NCBI RefSeq assembly: GCF_030123105.1
Contig: NZ_CP126095.1
Coordinates: 3,968,001-4,032,000, forward strand
Length of the DNA stretch: 64,000 nucleotides
Direction: 5' to 3'
Source: Paenibacillus sp. G2S3
GTDB lineage: Bacteria > Bacillota > Bacilli > Paenibacillales > Paenibacillaceae
The translations under genes were made by a program, and so were the position numbers. Shown piece by piece: positions 58,037-64,000 of this stretch. The notes beneath the pieces are model-generated. The model did no database searches and had not been told where the DNA came from. It saw only the letters and a list, made by a program, of their open reading frames with translations. Every line of letters begins with the position of its first letter. The stretch's first letter is position 1.

Positions 58037-58128
58037 ATTCTATCCGTTAACATAACAAGAAGCAGCTGGTCCTCAAGGCAGTCTACTTCTGCCTGTATTG
58101 AGCTATCGTTCTCCGTTAGTTGAACGAG
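58037..58128. repeat. Cassette spacer B4
   Basis: Degenerate left site 58037-58056 (TATCCGTTAACATAAC), hairpin AGGCAG (58076-58081)/CTGCCT (58089-58094), right-type site 58097-58124 (AGCTATCGTTCTCCGTTAG). Confidence 0.8.
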
Positions 58129-58207
58129 CACGCTTTCTTTTATTACACAATATCTTCGTACTGCGCAGTAAATAACTTCAAATAAGTTCTTTTTTTTAGT
58201 TTTAGTT

Positions 58208-58216
58208 TGTTATAAT
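58208..58216 (+). promoter_or_regulatory. Extended -10 promoter of the small plus-strand cassette gene
   Basis: TGTTATAAT, 30 bp upstream of the TTG start; no good -35 is seen. Confidence 0.5.
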
Positions 58217-58245
58217 AAAACAATAACCATTAATGAGGTGTTATC

Positions 58246-58413
58246 TTGCAATATATTTTTTTAATACCATTGGCATTTGTTTGGGCGATTCCCTTGGTTT
58301 TACTGTTAAAAAGAGATTATCTTACTAAAAACAAGGTTTCAGATAAAAATGCTAGCATAGAGAAAAAATTAGACAGAATAATAGAATTGCTTGAAAAAGA
58401 TAAGGGTGCATAA
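58246..58413 (+). CDS. Cassette gene: 55-residue membrane protein with coiled-coil tail, opposite strand
   Basis: A TTG start (58246) preceded by GAGGTG gives MQYIFLIPLAFVWAIPLVLL, one membrane helix, then a charged tail (KNASIEKKLDRIIELLEKDK) with heptad-like spacing of hydrophobic residues. It has its own extended -10 promoter. It is the only gene in the array on the plus strand and the only recognisable gene between spacers B4 and B5. Function unknown. Confidence 0.7.
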   Translation: MQYIFLIPLAFVWAIPLVLLLKRDYLTKNKVSDKNASIEKKLDRIIELLEKDKGA

Positions 58414-58479
58414 TCACTTTTATCTTTTTTTTATGTCGCAATATGCGTCAAATGTGACAGAAAACCTCCACTTATTTTG

Positions 58480-58926
58480 TTCAACTAAACTGCCCGTTAG
58501 CCATACATGCAGCGCAAGCGCCGCACCACAGATGATGAAAATGGTTAGAATCCGTCAATACTGCTACTATGGCTGGGAGAGGAAGGTCGATCAACTATGG
58601 TGCCTTAGAGCCCATCCGTTAGTCTGACTCCAACGACCACGGTGCATCACAGATTGTCGCTCCCTTTTGGGAAGCACTCATGGGAGATTAATCCTACTCT
58701 GGTTGCTGCACCAGCCTCATTTTTTATTTTCAGCTATGAAAGGGCTTTGGTTCTTTAATTTCATAACTCTTCTCAGGCTCAGCCTTTTTTTAAAATCATT
58801 CGGCTAGGTCTAATTTATTATTGTCTTTTTGAGGTTTTTCGCGGATTTAATTTTCATGGGAGTTGAACAAATAAAAAACGGCTGCCGAAGCAACCGCTAT
58901 TCCACTAACTTGTCCCGTTAGTTCAA
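58480..58926. repeat. Cassette spacer B5, left site interrupted
   Basis: Left-type site 58480-58500 ends CTGCCCGTTAG and is split by the 362-bp element 58501-58862, resuming at TTGAAC (58863). Hairpin CGG-C-TGC-CGAA-GCA-A-CCG, then right-type site 58899-58926. The part after the insert matches B10 (63486-63552) nearly base for base, which gives the uninterrupted form. Confidence 0.88.
58501..58862. mobile_element. 362-bp non-coding site-specific element, copy 2
   Basis: Begins CCATACATGCAG and ends TTTTCATGGGAG. Differs from copy 1 by scattered substitutions and short indels; the core closing stem GGCTGG (58571-58576)/CCAGCC (58711-58716) is kept, while the left hairpin has one mismatch. The core (about 58560-58716) seems better conserved than the AT-rich right third. 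Confidence 0.75.
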
Positions 58927-58945
58927 TGAGTTCATGGAGGAAAAG

Positions 58946-59527
58946 TTATTTCAGACCTTCATTTTTCGTTTCGGAACCCATAACCTTCCCTGTCTTGTCC
59001 ATGTACAGTTTTTTCATCATACCGTACTTGTTCTGCCCAATTACTCCAAAAAACAAGGCTTGATGGTCTTTTATAACGTTGAAATGATATCCTTTAGCCC
59101 ATCCTTCCCCTGGTTTGACATCGTTTTCAATCGCAATCTGCACCATATTAGGTGAGTCAAGTATGAGATCACTTTGTGGAATAATTTCAAAGTCTTGAAT
59201 ATCTCCTTGTACAGTTCGCGTAATCGCAATCTTACCTTTTTTTATGTTAATGATTAAAATTTGATTTCTTTGACCATTTCCAAAGAGCAAATTCCAAACT
59301 TCTCTTTTGCCATCAATACCAAGAGTAGATGGTGGTGTTGAGCTTGTGTAACCAACACTCGTGATTGAGATTAGATTCGCCTGAGCATCCCATTTTCTTG
59401 ATTCTGTAAGACCGATCTGGAAAGCGTCTACTAATGTGATCCCTGAACTGGTGGATGCTGTGGCTTTACTCATTACATTAATGCCGCTTAACAAGATCAA
59501 AAAAATCAAAACGCCTCTCCGTAACAT
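58946..59527 (-). CDS. Cassette gene: secreted protein of unknown function
   Basis: A 193-residue protein with a signal peptide (LIFLILLSGINVMSKATAS, cleavage near residue 25). The mature part has a strand pattern (KREVWNLLFGNGQRNQILIINI, GKIAITRTVQGDIQDFEIIP) resembling small beta-rich domains of the PepSY-like/beta-lactamase-inhibitor-like kind, but I cannot assign a family. ATG start with a weak ribosome site. Confidence 0.72.
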   Translation of the reverse strand: MLRRGVLIFLILLSGINVMSKATASTSSGITLVDAFQIGLTESRKWDAQANLISITSVGYTSSTPPSTLGIDGKREVWNLLFGNGQRNQILIINIKKGKIAITRTVQGDIQDFEIIPQSDLILDSPNMVQIAIENDVKPGEGWAKGYHFNVIKDHQALFFGVIGQNKYGMMKKLYMDKTGKVMGSETKNEGLK

Positions 59528-59574
59528 TGAACAGAATCCCCCATAAATGTTTGGGTTATTTTCCGCATAAATGA

Positions 59575-59784
59575 TTGAATTATTCTGCCCAAAGTTTAAT
59601 CACTTTCCATTGTCATTTGCAGTACGTAGATACATCGCAGTAGACTCATACTGCTTACTAGCGAATTCCAAAAGAACTCGTTTTGAGGGTTCCAATATAA
59701 AAAACTAACAGTTGCCTTAAACTAAAAAATAAGTCCTAGACTACTGTTGGTTTATTGAACTAAAGTGTCCCGTTAGCTTAATAA
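59575..59784. repeat. Cassette spacer B6
   Basis: Degenerate left site 59575-59600 (ATTCTGCCCAAAGTTTAAT) and right-type site 59754-59784 (AACTAAAGTGTCCCGTTAG). The hairpin AAACTAACAGT/ACTGTTGGTTT and the inner TAAGTCCTAGACTA are shared with B0. Confidence 0.82.
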
Positions 59785-59789
59785 GCACC

Positions 59790-60206
59790 TCATATCCAGC
59801 CTATTGTTATTACCTCATCATGACAAAATTCAATTACATATCTTAACGATGGACTATAAATCCATTGGTCTGGTCCCATATCCATAATATCCTCAATGCT
59901 TTCTAGTATTGTAAATAAGGAGGTCTTTACCAATGGGTATTTATATATCCCAACAATAAGGTAAACAGGAACTGAAGTGTCCAAAGATTGATTAGATAGG
60001 ACGGTAGGGATATTCAATATGTCTTCTTTAGTAAGAATAATTTTTTTATTTACCTTTTCCCAATCAATTCTTCCCCAAAATCCAATCGGAAAACAATCTG
60101 TCATTTTACTTTCAATCTTATCACTTTCGCTCTCATCTAATATATCCACTTTGTCCTTTTCTGGGAACAGCTCTAACATCTCCGAAATTCGTTTCTCTTT
60201 TTCCAA
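59790..60206 (-). CDS. Cassette gene: CDI-immunity-like protein, probably frameshifted near its start
   Basis: 138 codons from a TTG. The protein is acidic with MTDCFPIGFWGRIDWEKVNKK and a C-terminal VIEFCHDEVITIGWI, similar in style to contact-dependent inhibition immunity proteins; this is recognition by pattern, not proof. A better initiation signal (AAAGGAG, 60281-60287, then GTG at 60271-60269) lies upstream in another frame (MNREERKKRLEYLVQERN...), which ends at 60173. A one-base change in the A-rich stretch near 60215-60225 would join the two frames. Confidence 0.6.
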   Translation of the reverse strand: MEKEKRISEMLELFPEKDKVDILDESESDKIESKMTDCFPIGFWGRIDWEKVNKKIILTKEDILNIPTVLSNQSLDTSVPVYLIVGIYKYPLVKTSLFTILESIEDIMDMGPDQWIYSPSLRYVIEFCHDEVITIGWI

Positions 60207-60320
60207 TTTTTCTTCATGTTTCTTTCTTGAACTAGATATTCTAAACGCTTTTTTCTTTCTTCCCTATTCACAGGATAATGCTCCTTTACTAACCGACTAT
60301 TTATAAAATGTACCACATTC

Positions 60321-60407
60321 TTAAACTAAACTGCCCGTTAGCGTAACGAAAGGCTGTCTAGCGACAGCCCCTCTCAGTGTTGAACTATAGTTTTCCGTTA
60401 GCGTAAT
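60321..60407. repeat. Cassette spacer B7
   Basis: Left-type site 60321-60348, perfect hairpin GGCTGTC-TAGC-GACAGCC (60352-60369), right-type site 60380-60407. Near-identical to B3. Confidence 0.88.
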
Positions 60408-60435
60408 ATGCAATTATTTTAACCGACACCTTTTG

Positions 60436-60801
60436 CTAAAAATACATTAACCCAACAAGATGTAACAAACCCAATAAGCCCATTGGATATATAATTAATC
60501 TTGAGTATAAGTTCTTAAAATTATTATTTGGATGCTTCTCAAAGAAAAAATGAGCGATCGAGTGAAAAATTAAAAATAGATCTATTATTACGAAAGATAA
60601 AAGATGTTGACTTATAAATGAAAACAGTAAAAAAGTATATAGCGGTAGATGCAAAATTGTAAATACTTTGAATGCACGTTTATCTTCCATATCTTTTAGG
60701 ATTATAAACATTCTCCATTCTTTGGCTCTTATTGCATCCATTTCGTGCAAAAGTAGGAGAGCAAAATTAATTGAAAAAATCATTAGTAAAATTGATGACA
60801 A
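60436..60801 (-). CDS. Cassette gene: DUF6713-like membrane protein
   Basis: A 121-residue protein with about four membrane helices and the conserved motif LLHEMDAIRAKEWRMF near the N-terminus, seen in the DUF6713 family. TTG start with GAGGTG upstream. Very AT-rich. Function unknown. Confidence 0.72.
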   Translation of the reverse strand: MSSILLMIFSINFALLLLHEMDAIRAKEWRMFIILKDMEDKRAFKVFTILHLPLYTFLLFSFISQHLLSFVIIDLFLIFHSIAHFFFEKHPNNNFKNLYSRLIIYPMGLLGLLHLVGLMYF

Positions 60802-60877
60802 AGTTACACCTCACTTATTGAATATACTCAGTCTTAATCACATCATAAAATAATTACGTTTCGAAACATGGAGGGTT

Positions 60878-60977
60878 CCATTAAACTGCCCGTTAGCTTA
60901 ATAAAAAGAGCAGGATACCGAAGCACCTGCTTATCAATGTGATGTATTATTCAACTATCGTGTCCGGTTAGCCTATT
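60878..60977. repeat. Cassette spacer B8
   Basis: Left-type site 60878-60904, hairpin AGCAGG (60909-60914)/CCTGCT (60926-60931), right-type site 60950-60977 (AACTATCGTGTCCGGTTAG). Confidence 0.87.
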
Positions 60978-61128
60978 CTGAGGATCTGTTATTTTTTTAA
61001 TAATATTGATGCTATCATCCATTTGCCATTAGAATTTAACAGCAAGTTAATATTGTTAGTTTCGATAATTTCATTAGCTGTAATGCGCTCTTTTTAAGAT
61101 ACAATCTGTGAAGCTCAGTTGTTCTGCC

Positions 61129-62229
61129 TTACTGTAGTTTTGTCACTCCGTTCGGAAGTTCGGAAGCCGGCGGCCAGACGATCGCTCCGCTGCGGTTCAT
61201 GTACCCTCTGATTTCCTCGCGCGAATTCGGAACGAGCAAGCTGATCACCGCTAATTCGCCGTTAAAAGCGTCAGCCCAATAGAATTGCGACTTGATCACA
61301 AAGCGGCCGGATGTATTGATATAGCCGTAACTCTGCCCCTGGCTGGCCGGAGCCAGGCCGCCCTTGAACAAACCTCCGGCTGTAAAGCCCTGGATGACTT
61401 TGGTGCCCTTCTTGTTGATGTAGAAGGTAACTCCATTCCGCTCGACAAAAGCCAGTCCTTCCGAGAACGGCTGCGCCATGCTGAACTGCGGTTTTATCAG
61501 GTAATTGCCGTTTTTGTCGATGTACCCGTATTTTCCGTTCACGTAAACTACTGCCGCCCCGTTTGAAAACGGTGTGGCGTAATCATACCGGGGCGTAACG
61601 CGGAGCTTGCCGGTGGTGTCGATATAGCCGTATTTGCCGCCGAACGCAAGCACTACGGTCGCCATACCTTCAGAGAAATCGGACGTCGAGCTATACCGGT
61701 ACGGAATGACCAGCTCGCCCTTCGTGTTGATGTACCCCGATGCTTTGCCCACATTGACCCGAGCCAGACCTTCGGAGAAATTAAACGCCCGGGCGTAGAT
61801 GGGCTGTATGCTCACCTTGCCATGGCTGTCTATATATCCGTACCGTGTCGCCGTAGCTCCGTCATCGTTCTGAACCTTCGTCATATACGGCGCACGGTCA
61901 TTATAAAGAATGCCGGCATCTCTCAGCTTGTATTCGAACAGCTCGCTGCCCGCCGAACTGAAATAATATTGCTTTTTAGCCGCATGGTCCTCTACATACA
62001 CCGTCCCTCCGGATACTCCTGAATACCCGTATCCGTCGTACACCGCCTCGATGACCTCCTTGCCTTTGCCGTTGATGAAACCGTATTTTCCATTAACTTC
62101 AATCGGATACAGTTGATCGCCTGTCTGCGCCTGCATAGCGGTCGCACTGGCAGCCAGCGATTGCTCCGCCACGTTTGTACTGAATACCATCGTCGTAAAT
62201 AGAAGGGTAAGAGCCATCTTTTTAAGCAC
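61129..62229 (-). CDS. Cassette gene: secreted WG-repeat protein
   Basis: Started at the GTG at 62229 (LKKMALTLLFTTMVF...), giving a signal peptide that ends near SLAASA. The mature protein is a series of about eight WG (KWGF-like) repeats, each with a YGYI/YGFI...G core, e.g. GKYGFINGKGKEVIEAVYDG, RYGYIDSHGKVSIQPIYAR, GKYGYIDKNGNYLIKPQFS. WG repeats form beta-rich binding scaffolds of unclear function. The gene is visibly richer in G and C than the cassette genes on either side, suggesting a separate origin. Confidence 0.85.
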   Translation of the reverse strand: MLKKMALTLLFTTMVFSTNVAEQSLAASATAMQAQTGDQLYPIEVNGKYGFINGKGKEVIEAVYDGYGYSGVSGGTVYVEDHAAKKQYYFSSAGSELFEYKLRDAGILYNDRAPYMTKVQNDDGATATRYGYIDSHGKVSIQPIYARAFNFSEGLARVNVGKASGYINTKGELVIPYRYSSTSDFSEGMATVVLAFGGKYGYIDTTGKLRVTPRYDYATPFSNGAAVVYVNGKYGYIDKNGNYLIKPQFSMAQPFSEGLAFVERNGVTFYINKKGTKVIQGFTAGGLFKGGLAPASQGQSYGYINTSGRFVIKSQFYWADAFNGELAVISLLVPNSREEIRGYMNRSGAIVWPPASELPNGVTKLQ

Positions 62230-62607
62230 CTGTTGTCCACGCTCCTCAGAGACTATTTTCCATTCTTTAGTATAGACGACGCTTGTACCGGTTTTGTTGT
62301 GCGTGATTGGTAATAAATCACAAAAACATTCACTTAATCCCACATTTCGCCCGCCCACATACTGCTGATCAGAAAAATGCTGTTTCGTTCCGCAGTCATA
62401 CGGACACAGGAGCTGCTATTTGGTGAAATGTGATTTTTCCCTACTTATCGGACCCAGTTCTCTTAGCTGTAATTCATGTATTCATCGAATTGCCTATCTT
62501 TCATCGCCATAATCTATTCACCAAGCTTTCGGTTATGGTAAATCAGTTAAACTTATTATAGAAAGATGTTCGCCTAATACCCACTAACATTTTTATCAAT
62601 CTTAGTT

Positions 62608-62707
62608 TTCTAAACTATCCTGCCCGTTAACTTAATAAAAACAAGGAACACTGCCGAGGCATACTGTTCCTTGATTCGTTTAACCATAGTCCCCCATTAG
62701 CTTAATT
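62608..62707. repeat. Cassette spacer B9
   Basis: Left-type site 62608-62638 (AACTATCCTGCCCGTTAAC), hairpin CAAGGAACA (62642-62650)/TGTTCCTTG (62665-62673), diverged right-type site 62678-62707 (ACCATAGTCCCCCATTAG). The interval 62230-62607 and 62708-62780 shows no gene. Confidence 0.85.
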
Positions 62708-62780
62708 CCGAATTCCCTCGGACAGACCGAGAGGCGATAGCCCCAATGCTTGATATGGTGTTATCTGATGAATACGCCTT

Positions 62781-63374
62781 CTAAGAGACATTAACATTTC
62801 TTTTACTTAATTTCTTAAATACCGAGTATTCCTTATTGGACTTAATAAAACTTAATATCTTTTCGGCACATTCTTTTGGATTCATCTCTTCAGTATTTAC
62901 TTCGAGGTCATATTCATCAAAGCAATATACTTTGCTGAACTGTGAAGCTGCTAATCCAATTTTTCTATCTCCTCTTGCTTGCTCTCTTCTTATGAGTTCT
63001 TCTTTCGAGCATATTACACCTATAAATAACGTAGGCTGATCGAAAAATTGATCAAGGAACTCATTAAACCTCTTGTCATTGTCGATTACGGTATCTACTA
63101 TTACATTAAAACCCAATTCTGATAACAATTTAATTGTCGAATGGAACACTGAGAATATGGAATCATCAAGTATTTGTGAGACAACTTGATGATCTATTTC
63201 TCTTGGAGGTTCATCTGGAAATTTATTATTAATAAAATCATTGTAATTATTAAAAAAATCATCAATTGATAAATGATAAAAAGGAATCTCTTTCTGATTT
63301 ATCAGTTCAGTCGATATGGAGGTCTTTCCAGAACTTGAAGTTCCATTTAGATAAACTAATATCCCTTGCTTCAA
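62781..63374 (-). CDS. Cassette gene: chloramphenicol-phosphotransferase-like P-loop kinase
   Basis: A 197-residue protein when started at the TTG at 63374 (KQGILVYLNGTSSSGKTS); a longer frame to 63518 would run through spacer B10 and is rejected. P-loop LNGTSSSGKTSI (~8-19), then FYHLSIDDFF with the Asp that acts as base in CPT, and the C-terminal block REQARGDRKIGLAASQ that matches the lid/substrate segment of chloramphenicol 3-O-phosphotransferases. It may phosphorylate an antibiotic or similar hydroxyl compound. Confidence 0.82.
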   Translation of the reverse strand: MKQGILVYLNGTSSSGKTSISTELINQKEIPFYHLSIDDFFNNYNDFINNKFPDEPPREIDHQVVSQILDDSIFSVFHSTIKLLSELGFNVIVDTVIDNDKRFNEFLDQFFDQPTLFIGVICSKEELIRREQARGDRKIGLAASQFSKVYCFDEYDLEVNTEEMNPKECAEKILSFIKSNKEYSVFKKLSKRNVNVS

Positions 63375-63464
63375 TTTAATCGTCCCTTCAAAAACGTATT
63401 TTTCAGATAACGTTATAATCACAAAGTTTATAAAATTATCCAACTCATAAAATATTCGAGAAAC

Positions 63465-63552
63465 GATTAAACTATCCTGCCCGTTAGTTGAACAAATAAA
63501 AAACGGCTGCCGAAGCAACCGCTATTCCACTAACGTGTCCCGTTAAGTTAAT
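63465..63552. repeat. Cassette spacer B10
   Basis: Left-type site 63465-63493 (AACTATCCTGCCCGTTAGTT), hairpin CGG-C-TGC-CGAA-GCA-A-CCG (63504-63521), right-type site 63523-63552. This is the uninterrupted version of B5 and shows that the 362-bp element entered between GTTAG and TTGAAC. Confidence 0.88.
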
Positions 63553-63976
63553 GCACCTTTAGAAGAAGTATTGCTTCATGCTTATAATTCTCGAGATCAT
63601 TTTCTTCATTCAACCAGGCAACTTCCTCCGGTCTTAGCTGATAAAAACGAGCAACAGCTTCTTTACCATCAGGTTCACAAGTAACTACAATATTAAATTT
63701 TTCCCCTGCGAAGTTACGACGGAGTGTCTTTTCCCATACGTCAATTAATTCTAATGCTATAGAAAGGTTCTCCAAGTGCAAGTGGTTTATCGATGTCTCG
63801 CACTCTGTACGGTCTGAGTAAGTTGTTTTATCGAAACTACTCGGTAAATCTCTTGCAAAACAACTAATTAAAATACAGCCATCCCATTCAACAAAATGGG
63901 CGTATTCATCGTTATTACTAGCCCCTGAAGGTTTGGTTTTAAGCAATAGTGTAGACATCGCTTCATTAGTTATCAT
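63548..63976 (-). CDS. Cassette gene: small cytoplasmic protein of unknown function
   Basis: A 142-residue protein started at the ATG at 63976 with a GGAGG site upstream. Features: an early acidic/aromatic segment EYAHFVEWDGCILISCFARDL, a helical LSIALELIDVWEKTLRRNF and a strand-rich end FNIVVTCEPDGKEAVARFYQL. Family not recognised; size and style would fit an immunity protein. The TAA stop (63548-63550) lies inside the right-type site of B10. Confidence 0.7.
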   Translation of the reverse strand: MITNEAMSTLLLKTKPSGASNNDEYAHFVEWDGCILISCFARDLPSSFDKTTYSDRTECETSINHLHLENLSIALELIDVWEKTLRRNFAGEKFNIVVTCEPDGKEAVARFYQLRPEEVAWLNEENDLENYKHEAILLLKVH

Positions 63977-64000
63977 GGTAACCTCCAAGGTAATTGAATG

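Noticed and set aside
58946..59527. Assignment of the secreted cassette protein to a beta-lactamase-inhibitor-like family
   Set aside because: Only a loose strand pattern; no conserved motif seen.
62781..63518. Longer start for the CPT-like protein at 63518
   Set aside because: The extra codons run through spacer B10 and are not protein-like; TTG at 63374 has a ribosome site next to the conserved N-terminus.
55042..63552. Reading the repeats as classical integron attC sites
   Set aside because: The two sites of a spacer are direct, not inverted, and the 7-base cores do not fit RYYYAAC...GTTRRRY; no IntI-type integrase is seen.
55042..63552. CRISPR array
   Set aside because: Repeats are separated by whole genes of variable length, and no cas genes are present.

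Overview
The window looks like a chromosomal segment of a low-to-mid GC, spore-forming firmicute, most probably Paenibacillus. Pointers are YesM/YesN-type two-component systems beside sugar ABC importers, a GH52 beta-xylosidase, a BclA-like collagen-repeat protein, LCP and BY-kinase exopolysaccharide genes, and ribosome binding sites of the AGGAGG type. This assignment is an inference from gene content; no rRNA or tRNA gene was seen.

Layout. (1) 0.1-11.1 kb: a minus-strand exopolysaccharide operon running from a Wzz/CapA-type chain-length protein and its BY-kinase through flippase, ligase/polymerase, one GT4, a CapD/FlaA1-type dehydratase, an LCP protein and a priming glycosyltransferase, to two acyltransferase-fold proteins. 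(2) 11.3-12.5 kb: a PadR regulator followed by a doubly broken HAAS-type membrane gene. (3) 12.9-15.1 kb: a collagen-like, probably spore-surface, protein. (4) 15.4-20.8 kb: an intact DrrAB-type ABC exporter and a second, decayed drrAB copy whose middle has been replaced by a divergent SDR/TetR pair. (5) 20.9-24.0 kb: a large gene for a cyclic-nucleotide-binding/C39-peptidase/ABC exporter (HetC-like layout), broken by at least five lesions. (6) 24.3-34.4 kb: ordinary accessory genes: AHSA1/ArsR pair with a palindromic operator, siderophore-binding lipoprotein with a Fur-box-preceded AraC regulator, MerR with a divergent drug MFS, PlsY-like plus GT2, and a ROK regulator plus MFS under a 52-bp palindrome. 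(7) 34.6-42.4 kb: a sugar ABC importer operon with Gfo/Idh/MocA oxidoreductase, metallophosphoesterase and GNAT genes, preceded by a secreted propeller-like protein and an AraC regulator; then a chemoreceptor. (8) 44.5-54.6 kb: a xylo-oligosaccharide locus: GH52 beta-xylosidase, divergent AraC, ABC importer, sensor kinase and response regulator.

(9) 55.0-64.0 kb is the most unusual part. It is an array of small, functionally unrelated, mostly minus-strand single genes. Each is separated from the next by a composite spacer made of two directly repeated ~26-28 bp sites (left type AACTATCCTGCCCGTTAG, right type AACTATCGTGTCCCGTTAG) on either side of a variable hairpin. Eleven spacers are visible and no recombinase gene is present. 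In two spacers the left site is split at exactly the same base (after CCCGTTAG) by a near-identical 362-367 bp non-coding element with a structured core. A 63-bp element with the same ends splits one right site at the same base. The layout recalls integron cassette arrays, but the repeats do not fit attC. It may be an undescribed cassette system with its own site-specific non-coding mobile element.

Decay is common in the window: the HAAS gene, the second drrAB copy, the HetC-like exporter and possibly one cassette gene are all damaged.
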